Assembly (NCBI GenBank): GCA_016713505.1
Contig: JADJPA010000001.1
Coordinates: 868,001-932,000, forward strand
Origin: Candidatus Competibacteraceae bacterium
GTDB lineage: Bacteria > Pseudomonadota > Gammaproteobacteria > Competibacterales > Competibacteraceae
DNA: 64,000 nt
Direction of reading: 5' to 3'
The position numbers and the translations under genes are program-made. The stretch's first letter is position 1; each line of letters begins with the position of its first letter. The notes under the pieces are model-generated. The model was given only the letters and a program-made list of their open reading frames with translations. It made no database searches and had not been told where the DNA came from. Shown here piece by piece: positions 8,325 through 19,311 of the stretch.

Positions 8325-8585
8325 TTCATGCCCGTTCCTCGCACTCAAAGGGTGCGGAGCCTTAAGGCTTGCACGGTGAAAGTGCGGGCAACAACGAGCT
8401 TATCGGGGAAAAACCAAGACTGGCGGAGGCAACCAGTGAGCTTTCGCCACACTCGTTTCAGGGTCGATAAGGTCTGCCCATCGGTCTAGTCGCAAGTCGA
8501 TGACCTCGCTCGTTGAAGACGGCGACCCCGAATGTTCCGCAACGTTAGATTTGCCTGGGTGCGGCTAAGCCGCCTCAGCAGTACG
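8325..8585 (+). ncRNA. structured RNA candidate resembling HEARO / IscB omega RNA
   Basis: This non-coding segment folds into a dense series of short hairpins. The arms are 8338-8344 with 8352-8359 (one bulge); AGCC/GGCT 8358-8361 with 8366-8369; GCAC/GTGC 8371-8374 with 8382-8385; ACTGG/CCAGT 8419-8423 with 8433-8437 around CGGAGGCAA; CGAT/ATCG 8465-8468 with 8480-8483; and a long terminal hairpin 8555-8565 with 8569-8578 capped by TAA. AACGAG at 8393-8398 can pair with CTCGTT at either 8452-8457 or 8509-8514, as expected for a pseudoknot or switch. From memory, segments such as GGAGGCAACC, CTAGTCGCAAGTCGATGA and GTTCCGCAACGTTAG resemble HEARO RNAs, the guide RNAs encoded upstream of IscB nucleases. 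No IscB gene follows. The family call is tentative and the boundaries are approximate. Confidence 0.5.
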
Positions 8586-8635
8586 GCACAAATCGCGGGA
8601 AGCGTGGACCGGCGCGGGCGCGCGGATTGGCCGGC

Positions 8636-8709
8636 AAGTTTTGGATTGTGCGCGCTCCTACGCAGGCGGCTCGGCGCTAGCCCTTTGCTCCTTGCGGCGC
8701 ACAAAACTT
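8636..8709. repeat. imperfect inverted repeat downstream of the RNA candidate
   Basis: AAGTTTTG-gatt-GTGCGC at 8636-8653 is the reverse complement, apart from the four extra bases, of GCGCACAAAACTT at 8697-8709. A second pair, GGATTG (8643-8648) and CAATCC (8719-8724), overlaps it. The arms could form the hairpin end of a decayed IS200/IS605-like element or a transcript stem; no transposase remnant was recognised. Confidence 0.4.
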
Positions 8710-8838
8710 ACTCCGAACGCAATCCATGACGGTCGAGGTGATTTTAGCTTTCACGATCAAGATGTTGTCGATGCGGAATGCGCATCGTTTTTAAACCGCG
8801 CGGCGCATTTTTGCGGTAATGTGTAGGAGGCAGTTGAT

Positions 8839-8958
8839 ATGACTGCTCTTATCGAGTTACAATTTCTTTATTCAAGTGTAATAATTACACCATGCGCCTC
8901 AAATATTCTTAATCTTGATAAGAAATTTAACTTGAGTCGATGCAAACTAACCAAATAA
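8839..8958 (+). CDS. possible 39-residue small protein
   Basis: A short ORF begins at the ATG at 8839 and ends with TAA at 8956-8958. Its main support is a perfect AGGAGG ribosome site at 8825-8830, 8 bases before the start, stronger than at most genes in this window. The peptide begins MTALIELQFLYSSVIITP, with a moderately hydrophobic N-terminal half and a basic tail (KKFNLSRCKLTK). The base composition is AT-rich, unlike the neighbours. I recognise no family. It may be a genuine small protein or the start of an eroded gene. Confidence 0.3.
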   Translation: MTALIELQFLYSSVIITPCASNILNLDKKFNLSRCKLTK

Positions 8959-9037
8959 ATTTTTTATTTTGTTTCCTTAGTTTGACATATTAATTTTCAT
9001 CATACTGGTCGATAAAATACCATAAGGGGCAAGAAAG

Positions 9038-9388
9038 ATGGATTTTGGTAGCTATGTGCGGCAGCTCCGGGAGCAGCGTCGTGAAGTAAACCGTCGTTAT
9101 TCAGTGCGTCAGACTGCTCAACGGATCGGGGTGGAACCCGCCTATCTCAGCAAAATCGAACGGGGTGATGTTTCTCCCCCCTCTGAGGATACCATCAGAA
9201 AGCTGGCTGCCGATTTGGGTGAAGATGCTGATTTGCTGCTGGCTTTAGCCGGTAAGGTGTCCAGCGACATCCGCGAAATCGTCATGAAACGCCCCATCTT
9301 GTTCGCTGAAATGATCCGTGGTTTGAGCGATGTCCCGGATGATGAGTTGACGGTGTTGGTTCGCCGGGTTCGCAACGGCGAGTGGTGA
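9038..9388 (+). CDS. XRE-family helix-turn-helix regulator
   Basis: This 116-residue protein has a Cro/C1-type DNA-binding domain at about residues 6-62: SVRQTAQRIGV forms the first helices and EPAYLSKIERGDVSPPSE the recognition helix and following turn. The C-terminal half (about 65-116) is helical and ends in acidic residues, with no known ligand domain. A purine-rich AAGGGG lies 8 bases before the ATG. TTGACA occurs at 8982-8987 upstream, without a well-placed -10. It probably represses or activates itself or the next gene, the deacetylase 80 bases downstream; the target is inference. Confidence 0.85.
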   Translation: MDFGSYVRQLREQRREVNRRYSVRQTAQRIGVEPAYLSKIERGDVSPPSEDTIRKLAADLGEDADLLLALAGKVSSDIREIVMKRPILFAEMIRGLSDVPDDELTVLVRRVRNGEW

Positions 9389-9461
9389 GAATGTCGCGGG
9401 CGGTCTTGCCTTGGAAAGCAGGGCGGCATCGGATTGGTTGGCGAGGACGAGTTAACGCTCG

Positions 9462-10124
9462 GTGTCGAGGATGAAAGTCGTTCAAAGTTGGGATGATGGT
9501 GTAGTTGATGACCTTCACTTGACGGAATTGTTACGTCGCTATGGTGCTACAGCCACTTTCAACCTGAACCCCGGTCTCCACCAGTCGCGGCGTGCCTTCA
9601 GTTGGCGGTACGGTGACAAGGAAGTCTGGCGGCTCGGCCAAGAAGAACTCGCGGCCGTTTACGCCGGGTTTGAAATCGCCAATCATTCGATGACCCATCC
9701 GAATCTACCGGATTTAGCGTCGGCGGATTTGGCGCGTGAAGTGGGCGAAAGCCGCCGCATCCTGCAAGATTGGTTTCAGCAGCCGGTTCGCGGTTTTTGT
9801 TATCCCTTCGGAACGTGGAATCACGCCGTCAAGGAGGCGGTGCGCGCCGCTGGTCATGTCTGCGCTCGTACTGTTGCGGAGGGCGCTTCGGTGTTTCCGC
9901 CCAGCGATCCCTTGGAATTTGGGGTTAGTTGCCGGTTCGCCGACCCCGCGTTTTGGAGCCGCTACGAACAAGCCAAAGCGAACGATGGCGTGTTCTTTTT
10001 TTGGGGCCACAGCTACGAATTGACCGACGATGGAATGTGGGCGGATTTGGAAAACAAAATCGCCGGCATCAGCGCCGATCCGGCGGCGGAATGGGTCAAT
10101 CTCGAAAGTTTGTTTGCTGCCTGA
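9462..10124 (+). CDS. polysaccharide deacetylase (NodB/CE4 family)
   Basis: This 220-residue protein starts at GTG 9462, or at ATG 9471, which would give MKVVQSWDDG. SWDDG (D11, D12 from the GTG) is the first CE4 motif, and HSMTH (H75, H79) supplies the other two metal ligands. CYPFGTWN near 113-120 and the C-terminal GHSYEL resemble later motifs. CE4 enzymes remove N- or O-acetyl groups from chitin-like sugars, peptidoglycan or exopolysaccharide. No signal peptide is visible, so a cytoplasmic substrate is likely. The nearest neighbour is the XRE regulator upstream; metH converges from downstream with only about 40 bases between. Confidence 0.88.
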   Translation: MSRMKVVQSWDDGVVDDLHLTELLRRYGATATFNLNPGLHQSRRAFSWRYGDKEVWRLGQEELAAVYAGFEIANHSMTHPNLPDLASADLAREVGESRRILQDWFQQPVRGFCYPFGTWNHAVKEAVRAAGHVCARTVAEGASVFPPSDPLEFGVSCRFADPAFWSRYEQAKANDGVFFFWGHSYELTDDGMWADLENKIAGISADPAAEWVNLESLFAA

Positions 10125-10163
10125 TCTTTCGCGTTATTCGGCCTTCCATGGCCTGATTTTCGC

Positions 10164-13862
<3,699 letters not shown>

Positions 13863-13901
13863 CGGTGAAATACTCGGTTACTTCGGCTGAACGACAAAAA
13901 T

Positions 13902-14261
13902 TCACGTAAGCTGAAACGCATCCCGAATCCATTCGACGCGTGGTTCAACGCCGGTCTGGAGAATCGCCACCACATCGAAGCGGCACGGCAGGTCGAGACG
14001 CTGGCGTTGCAGGTAAAAAGCCGCCGCGCGCAACAGCCGCTGCTGCTTGATGCGGGTCACCGATTCGGCGGGCGTACCGAACTGGCTGGAACGGCGGCTG
14101 CGCACTTCGACGAACACCAATTGGCCGCCATCGCGCAGGATCAAGTCCAGTTCGCCGACGCGGCAGCGGAAATTGCGCGTCACCAAGGTCAGGCCGCGCG
14201 CTTCCAGATAGCGCAGCGCAAAATCCTCGGCGGCGGCTCCTTGCGCGATGCGACTGATCAC
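13902..14261 (-). CDS. yraN: YraN / UPF0102 family nuclease-like protein
   Basis: This protein of about 119 residues has a restriction-endonuclease-like core: GELDLILRDGGQLVFVEVRSR carries the D and ExR positions, followed by KQQRLLRAAAFYL. This matches the UPF0102/YraN family, whose function is unsettled. The frame is open further upstream, but that extension would overlap the divergent rsmI. The GTG at 14261 gives VISRIAQGAAAEDFALRYLEARG, the normal family N-terminus, and is chosen. yraN next to rsmI is a familiar pairing in gammaproteobacteria. metH follows on the same strand after 39 bases. Confidence 0.88.
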   Translation of the reverse strand: MISRIAQGAAAEDFALRYLEARGLTLVTRNFRCRVGELDLILRDGGQLVFVEVRSRRSSQFGTPAESVTRIKQQRLLRAAAFYLQRQRLDLPCRFDVVAILQTGVEPRVEWIRDAFQLT

Positions 14262-14315
14262 GGATGGTCTCTCTGCGGAATTCCTAAAAACTGACGCATT
14301 GTAAAGGCTTGAATC

Positions 14316-15179
14316 ATGACCGTCGAATCCGGCGCGCTTTACGTGGTGGCGACTCCCATCGGTAATCTGGAAGATATCACCCTTCGAGCGCTGCGCGTCT
14401 TGCGCGAGGTGGATTACATCGCCGCCGAGGATACCCGCCATACCGGCCGCTTGTTACGGCATTTTGAGATCGATAAGCCGTTGTTGTCGCTACACGAACA
14501 TAACGAACGCAACCGGCTGGAGCAGGTGGCGGCGCTCTTGGAGCAGGGTAAATACGTCGCGCTGGTGTCCGATGCCGGTACGCCGTTGCTCAGCGATCCG
14601 GGGTTTCCGCTGGTGCGCGAACTACGCCGCCGCGCATTGCGTGTCATTCCCGTGCCGGGGCCGAGCAGTCTGCTGGCGGCCTTGTCGGCGGCCGGATTGC
14701 CGACCGACCGCTTCGTCTTCGAGGGCTTTCTCCCGGCCAAAAGCGCTGCCCGGCGCGAGCGGTTGCGGGCGCTGGCGAGAGAGGAGCGTACTCTGATCTT
14801 TTTCGAGTCCAGCCATCGGCTTGCCGAAGCGCTGCTCGATCTGGCGACGGAAATGGGTGGAGATCGTCCGGCCGTGATCGCGCGTGAACTGACCAAACGG
14901 TTCGAGGAAATCCAAGGCGCGCCATTAGCCGAATTGCTGCCGTGGCTCCGGCTCGATCCTAACCGGAGCAAAGGCGAATTTGTGATATTGGTGCGGGGCG
15001 CGCCAACCCCCATTGAAGCGGATACCCCGGATAATCGCCGGTTGTTGGCGGCCTTGCTCTCAGAGCTTCCGGCAAGCCGCGCCGTAGTGGTGGCGGCGCG
15101 GCTGACCGGCTTGCGCAAGCAATCGCTGTACGATCTCGCGCTGGCGCTAGGTCATGAACAAACCCCTGAAAAATCTTGA
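14316..15179 (+). CDS. rsmI: 16S rRNA 2'-O-ribose methyltransferase (C1402)
   Basis: This 287-residue tetrapyrrole-methylase-fold protein opens LYVVATPIGNLEDITLRA, has AAEDTRHTGRLL and SDAGTPLLSDPG in the SAM-binding half, and PVPGPSSLLAALSAAGLP at about residue 110. These are the RsmI hallmarks. It methylates the ribose of C1402 in the ribosomal P site. It is divergent from yraN and lies immediately upstream of the RNase P RNA gene, the usual arrangement in related bacteria. The length and start agree with the family. Confidence 0.95.
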   Translation: MTVESGALYVVATPIGNLEDITLRALRVLREVDYIAAEDTRHTGRLLRHFEIDKPLLSLHEHNERNRLEQVAALLEQGKYVALVSDAGTPLLSDPGFPLVRELRRRALRVIPVPGPSSLLAALSAAGLPTDRFVFEGFLPAKSAARRERLRALAREERTLIFFESSHRLAEALLDLATEMGGDRPAVIARELTKRFEEIQGAPLAELLPWLRLDPNRSKGEFVILVRGAPTPIEADTPDNRRLLAALLSELPASRAVVVAARLTGLRKQSLYDLALALGHEQTPEKS

Positions 15180-15186
15180 TTGCGGC

Positions 15187-15217
15187 TTGCCAAATCGGGC
15201 AGCGCCGTGGACACTAT
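15187..15217 (+). promoter_or_regulatory. likely rnpB promoter
   Basis: TTGCCA at 15187-15192 and CACTAT at 15212-15217 are separated by 19 bases and would place transcription start close to 15223, matching the 5' strand of the RNase P P1 helix. The match to consensus is moderate. Confidence 0.4.
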
Positions 15218-15221
15218 GCGC

Positions 15222-15570
15222 GGAAACCGGCCGGGCGGTCGCCGTATCGCGTTGCGGTATGGAGGAAAGTCCGGGCTCCATAGGACAGGGCGCCAGGTAA
15301 CACCTGGGCGGCGCGAGCCGACGGAAAGTGCCACAGAAAACACACCGCCCACGTTCGCAAGAACCGGTAAGGGTGAAAAGGTGCGGTAAGAGCGCACCGC
15401 GCGGCTGGTAACAGGCGCGGCACGGTAAACCCCGCTCGGAGCAAGACCAAATAGGGGAGCATTATCGCGTGGTCCGCGCGGCTTCCGGGTAGGTCGCTAC
15501 AGGCGTCTGGCGACAGGCGTCGCAGAGGAATGACCGTCCTCGACAGAACCCGGCTTACAGGCCGGTTTCC
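15222..15570 (+). ncRNA. rnpB: RNase P RNA, bacterial class A
   Basis: The segment carries the universal RNase P core: GAGGAAAGTCCGGGCTCCAT near 15260, GGGTGAAAAGGTGCGGTAAG, the AGAGCGCACCGCG element, and the 3' GACAGAACCCGGCTTACAG. Its ends pair perfectly as P1: GGAAACCGGCC at 15222-15232 with GGCCGGTTTCC at 15560-15570. The RNA is the catalytic part of RNase P, which trims the 5' ends of tRNAs. The length of about 349 bases is normal. The tail that follows is pyrimidine-rich, and no clear intrinsic terminator was found before the dcw promoter. Confidence 0.97.
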
Positions 15571-15783
15571 TTTCCCTCCTTGTTTCCTTTCATCAAGTTC
15601 GTCGGCTCCGCGCGGGTTGACGCGCCCAAGGTATCCCTATTATTTTCCCTCCTTTTTTTCGCCGTGTCAGCCTTGCCCAAAGGGGCCTGATTTAGCGGAT
15701 AAAACGCGGTCCCTAATTTTGTTAATTTTTTTAAAACTATGTTATATAAAAAAATTTTCCAAATCTTATTTAAACGATCTTCC

Positions 15784-15813
15784 TTGACAGCAGCCCGTGG
15801 ACCTACCTATAGT
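15784..15813 (+). promoter_or_regulatory. dcw cluster promoter (Pmra-like)
   Basis: TTGACA at 15784-15789 and TATAGT at 15808-15813 are separated by 18 bases, close to the sigma70 consensus. Transcription would start near 15820, inside the MraZ boxes. The 210 bases between rnpB and this promoter are AT-rich and hold no gene I can support. Confidence 0.75.
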
Positions 15814-15814
15814 T

Positions 15815-15840
15815 AGTGGCGAAAAGTGGGAGAAAGTGGG
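15815..15840 (+). promoter_or_regulatory. MraZ operator: three direct repeats
   Basis: AGTGGC (15815-15820), AGTGGG (15825-15830) and AGTGGG (15835-15840) repeat with an exact 10-base period. MraZ is known in E. coli to bind TGGGN repeats separated by 5 bases upstream of its own gene. The boxes cover the predicted transcription start, which suggests autorepression of the whole cluster. Confidence 0.8.
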
Positions 15841-15878
15841 GGGCCGAGAAGAATTCGGCGCGCTGAAAGGAGCCATCG

Positions 15879-16331
15879 TTGTTCCGAGGAATCCATCAAT
15901 TATCGCTCGATAACAAGGGCCGTCTGTCAGTGCCGACTGCTTATCGCCAGCGATTGTTGGAAACCGGTGATGGCCAAATGGTGCTGACGATCGACCGTGA
16001 CCGCTGCCTCCTGCTATATCCCCTGAACGTCTGGGAAGACATCGAACGCAAGCTGATCCAACTTTCCAGCACCAACAAACGCGCCCGAGCTTTGAAGCGC
16101 TTGCTGTTGGGACATGCCGAAGAATGCGGGCTAGATGCGGGCGGACGCATTTTGCTGCCGGCTCCGTTGCGGGAGTTCGCGGGGCTTGAAAAGCGGGTCG
16201 TGCTGGTGGGGCAGGGCAATAAATTTGAAATTTGGAACGAGGCGACTTGGTGCGCGTGGCGCGATTCAGCGCTGGACAGCGACGATGATGATGGCGACGC
16301 CATGCCGGATTTGGATGCGCTGGCCTTCTGA
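15879..16331 (+). CDS. mraZ: MraZ transcriptional regulator
   Basis: This 150-residue protein has two AbrB-like half domains, each with the D-x3-R signature: LDNKGRLSVP near residue 10 and LDAGGRILLP near 85. MraZ forms a ring-shaped oligomer that binds its direct-repeat operator and controls the division and cell-wall cluster. The start is a TTG at 15879, decided by AAGGAG at 15867-15872 and by FRGIHQLSLD following at once, as in other MraZ proteins. It is the first gene of the cluster; rsmH starts 2 bases after its stop. Confidence 0.95.
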   Translation: MFRGIHQLSLDNKGRLSVPTAYRQRLLETGDGQMVLTIDRDRCLLLYPLNVWEDIERKLIQLSSTNKRARALKRLLLGHAEECGLDAGGRILLPAPLREFAGLEKRVVLVGQGNKFEIWNEATWCAWRDSALDSDDDDGDAMPDLDALAF

Positions 16332-16333
16332 GC

Positions 16334-17272
16334 ATGGCGCGAGCATTGTCGCCTCATCGCCCGGTTCTGGTGGACGAGACGCTGGATGCGCTGGCGATTC
16401 AGGCGGACGGGCGTTATGTGGATGCCACCTTCGGCCGGGGAGGACATACGGCGGCCATTTTGGCGCGGTTGGGGCCGGCCGGGTCAGTGCTGGCGCTGGA
16501 TCGGGACCCGGCGGCCGAGCGCTGGGCGAGCGCCGAATTTGGGACCGATGCGCGGTTTCAGTTCGTTCGAACCCGCTTCGGCCGATTGGCTCCTATTATC
16601 GCCGAGCGCGGCCTGTTGGGCCGGATACACGGCGTCTTGCTCGATTTGGGCGTGTCTTCCCCACAGGTGGACGACCCAGAGCGCGGTTTTAGCTTCATGC
16701 AGGATAGTGCGTTGGATATGCGGATGGACCCGAGCTGCGGCGACAGTGCGGTTGCGTGGATTAATAAAGCGACTGAGCAGGACTTGGAACGAGTGCTCGT
16801 GGAATTTGGTGAGGAACGGTTTCACCGGCGGATCGCCCGCGCCATCGTGGCGGCTCGCCAGCACACCGCCATCACCACGACCGGGCGCTTGGCGAAGATC
16901 GTGTCCGCCGCCGTTCCGACCCGCGAGCCGGGAAAACATCCGGCGACTCGGACTTTTCAGGCGGTGCGGATTGCGGTCAACGAAGAATTGAGTGAGTTGC
17001 GGGCGGTGTTGCCGCAAGCGGTTCAGGCGTTGGCGCCCGGAGGACGATTGGCGGTGATCAGCTTTCATTCATTGGAAGATCGGATAGCCAAGCGCTTCCT
17101 GCGAGAGCAGGCGCGAGGTCGGGAGCTGCCGCTGGATTTGCCGGTGGCGGGACTGCCGGAAGGGGCGACCCTGCGTCGGGTGGGTCGGACCATCCGACCC
17201 ACGGCGCAAGAAGTCGCGCGCAACCCGCGCGCCCGCAGCGCGATATTGCGCGTGGCGGAACGGCTCGGGTGA
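16334..17272 (+). CDS. rsmH: 16S rRNA m4C1402 methyltransferase
   Basis: This 312-residue protein matches MraW/RsmH: HRPVLVDETLDAL at the N-terminus, the SAM-binding DATFGRGGHT, GVLLDLGVSSPQVDDPERGFSF, and the C-terminal ISFHSLEDRIAKRFL. It methylates N4 of C1402, the same nucleotide whose ribose is methylated by RsmI, encoded just upstream of rnpB. It sits in the conserved slot between mraZ and ftsL, and its stop overlaps the ftsL GTG start by 4 bases. Confidence 0.97.
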   Translation: MARALSPHRPVLVDETLDALAIQADGRYVDATFGRGGHTAAILARLGPAGSVLALDRDPAAERWASAEFGTDARFQFVRTRFGRLAPIIAERGLLGRIHGVLLDLGVSSPQVDDPERGFSFMQDSALDMRMDPSCGDSAVAWINKATEQDLERVLVEFGEERFHRRIARAIVAARQHTAITTTGRLAKIVSAAVPTREPGKHPATRTFQAVRIAVNEELSELRAVLPQAVQALAPGGRLAVISFHSLEDRIAKRFLREQARGRELPLDLPVAGLPEGATLRRVGRTIRPTAQEVARNPRARSAILRVAERLG

Positions 17273-17544
17273 AGGGTCCGTTATTAGTGATCCTCCTATT
17301 GGCCGGCGCCGTTTTGGGGTCGGGGGTCGGGGTGGTGTACACGCGCCATCTCAACCGGCAATTTTTTATACAGTTGCAGAAATTGCAAGCGGAACGGGAC
17401 AGCCTCGATGTGGAATGGGAAGCGTTACAACTGGAACAGAGCACCCTGCTCATGGACGCCGCCATTGAGGACAAGGCGCGCCGCCGCCTGAATATGCTGA
17501 TCCCTGACCCCGCCGACGTTCTCTACATCAAGCCCCATGACTAA
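17269..17544 (+). CDS. ftsL: cell division protein FtsL
   Basis: This 91-residue bitopic protein has one N-terminal membrane segment (about residues 4-23) and then a periplasmic coiled coil (about 30-70, with LQKLQAERDSLDVEWEALQLEQ). The position between rsmH and ftsI, the size and the topology identify FtsL, which joins FtsB and FtsQ in the divisome. Sequence conservation in this family is low, so the call leans on context. The start is a GTG overlapping the rsmH stop; the 3' end overlaps ftsI by 8 bases. Confidence 0.93.
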   Translation: MKGPLLVILLLAGAVLGSGVGVVYTRHLNRQFFIQLQKLQAERDSLDVEWEALQLEQSTLLMDAAIEDKARRRLNMLIPDPADVLYIKPHD

Positions 17545-19303
17545 ATTTCCGCTTACGGCATTGTTGAAAAGGCCGCCACGGATGACGCGTGCGCACCTGC
17601 CGCTGGCGGCGCGTCATCGCTTGGTGGTGGGGCTGTTACTGGCGGGGGCCGGCGCCATGATCGCGCGCGCTGCCTACCTGCAACTGGTGCATAACGACTT
17701 TTTGCAAGAGCAGGGCAAGGAGCGCTTTTTGCGCGTGGTCGAGGTGCCGGCCCACCGCGGCATGATCCTGGATCGCAGCGGCGAACCGCTGGCGGTCAGC
17801 TCGCCGGTCGATTCGATTTGGGCGCAGCCGCAACAATTGTTGCAACAGCGCGAACGCTGGCCGGTGCTGGCCCGTTTGCTCGGATTGCAAGCCGGGGAAT
17901 TGGAGCAGAAGCTGGCGGAAAACGACGACCGTCAGTTCCTGTATTTACGCCGGCATCTAGCGCCGGGTCTGGCCCAGCAGATTCTGGCGCTCAAGATTCC
18001 TGGCGTGTACTCAAAGCGCGAATATCGGCGCTACTACCCCGACGCCGAGGTCACTTCTCATTTGCTGGGCTTCACCGATATCGACGACGCCGGCCAGGAA
18101 GGATTGGAAAAAACCTTCGATGCTCAACTGCGCGGCATCCCTGGCAACAAGCGAGTGATCCAGGATCGGATGGGTCAGGTGGTGGAGGATGTGGAAAATA
18201 TCCGCGCCCCGCAACCCGGCAAGCCGGTGGTGCTCAGTATCGACCGACGGTTGCAATATCTGGCGTATCGCGCGCTCAAGACCGCGGTCATGGAAAACCG
18301 GGCCAGCGCCGGTTCGGCGGTGATCGCGGACGTGCAAACCGGCGAGATCCTGGCGATGGTCGATCAACCGGCGACCAATCCCAACAACCGTCGCTCGCTG
18401 CGCGGGGAATTGCTCCGCAACCGGGCGATCACCGACGTCTACGAACCGGGTTCGACGTTGAAGCCTTTCACGGTCGCCTTGGGGCTGGAGAGCGGCAAAT
18501 GGAGCCCCCACAGCTTGATCAACACCGCGCCGGGGACTCTCAAGGTAGGCCGTTATCTGGTGCGCGACACGCACAACTACAAGACTATCGACGTCACGCG
18601 CGTCATCAGCAAATCCAGTAACGTCGGCACCAGCATCATCGCGTTGTCGATGCCGGCGGAACGCTTGTGGCAGCTGTACAAGAACATCGGTTTTGGCGCT
18701 CAAAGCGGCATCGGGCTGATCGGCGAGCAGGCGGGCGTGCTGCATCACTTCAATCAATGGAGCGATATCGGTCTTGCCAATCATTCGTTCGGGTACGGGC
18801 TTTCCGTTAACATGGTGCAACTGGCTCAAGCCTATATCGTCTTGGCGGCGGACGGCGTCCGGCGGCCGCTGACCATCTTGAAGCGCGAGCGACCGCCCGA
18901 TCCGTCCGAGGAGCGGCGGCTGTTGTCGGCCCGCGCGGTGCGGCAGGTGCGGGCGATGCTGGAGGAGGCGGTGAGCAAGGAAGGAACCGGTCTCAAGGCC
19001 TCGGTCCCTGGTTATCAAGTGGCCGGCAAGACCGGCACCGTCCATAAGATCGTCAACGGTCGTTACGCCAGCGACCGCTATTTCTCGCTGTTCGCTGGTA
19101 TGGTGCCGGCCAGCGCCCCCCGGCTGGTGATGGCCATCATCATCGACGAACCCAAAAGCGGAGCTTATTACGGCGGCACGGTGGCGGCGCCGGTGTTTGG
19201 CAAGACCATGGGCGGGGTGTTGCGGATCATGAACATCACCCCAGACGACATGCCGTCCATGAAGATCGCCGGAACGGTTCCGACGGTTAGCGTGGTGCCG
19301 TGA
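17537..19303 (+). CDS. ftsI: septal peptidoglycan transpeptidase (PBP3)
   Basis: This 588-residue class B penicillin-binding protein has a membrane anchor at about residues 28-50, a dimerisation/pedestal domain containing RGMILDRSGEPLA, and the transpeptidase domain. The three catalytic motifs are complete: STLK with S306 and K309, SSN at 360-362, and KTGT at 498-501. It cross-links septal peptidoglycan together with the glycosyltransferase FtsW encoded downstream. The ATG lies inside the ftsL end. The length is normal. Confidence 0.97.
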   Translation: MTKFPLTALLKRPPRMTRAHLPLAARHRLVVGLLLAGAGAMIARAAYLQLVHNDFLQEQGKERFLRVVEVPAHRGMILDRSGEPLAVSSPVDSIWAQPQQLLQQRERWPVLARLLGLQAGELEQKLAENDDRQFLYLRRHLAPGLAQQILALKIPGVYSKREYRRYYPDAEVTSHLLGFTDIDDAGQEGLEKTFDAQLRGIPGNKRVIQDRMGQVVEDVENIRAPQPGKPVVLSIDRRLQYLAYRALKTAVMENRASAGSAVIADVQTGEILAMVDQPATNPNNRRSLRGELLRNRAITDVYEPGSTLKPFTVALGLESGKWSPHSLINTAPGTLKVGRYLVRDTHNYKTIDVTRVISKSSNVGTSIIALSMPAERLWQLYKNIGFGAQSGIGLIGEQAGVLHHFNQWSDIGLANHSFGYGLSVNMVQLAQAYIVLAADGVRRPLTILKRERPPDPSEERRLLSARAVRQVRAMLEEAVSKEGTGLKASVPGYQVAGKTGTVHKIVNGRYASDRYFSLFAGMVPASAPRLVMAIIIDEPKSGAYYGGTVAAPVFGKTMGGVLRIMNITPDDMPSMKIAGTVPTVSVVP

Positions 19304-19311
19304 GGCCCATC

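Noticed and set aside
8330..8585. Group II intron fragment as an alternative to the HEARO-like RNA
   Set aside because: GTGAAAGTGC-like loops recall intron domains, but no domain V, reverse transcriptase or intron boundary is present.
8486..8729. Two short overlapping ORFs on both strands in the structured RNA region
   Set aside because: Both are arginine-rich, lack ribosome sites, and overlap hairpins that explain the sequence better.
13863..14000. Cobalamin or SAM riboswitch before metH
   Set aside because: Only about 40 bases separate metH from yraN, too short for either riboswitch, and no B12-box is seen. None was seen before cbiD or cobM either.
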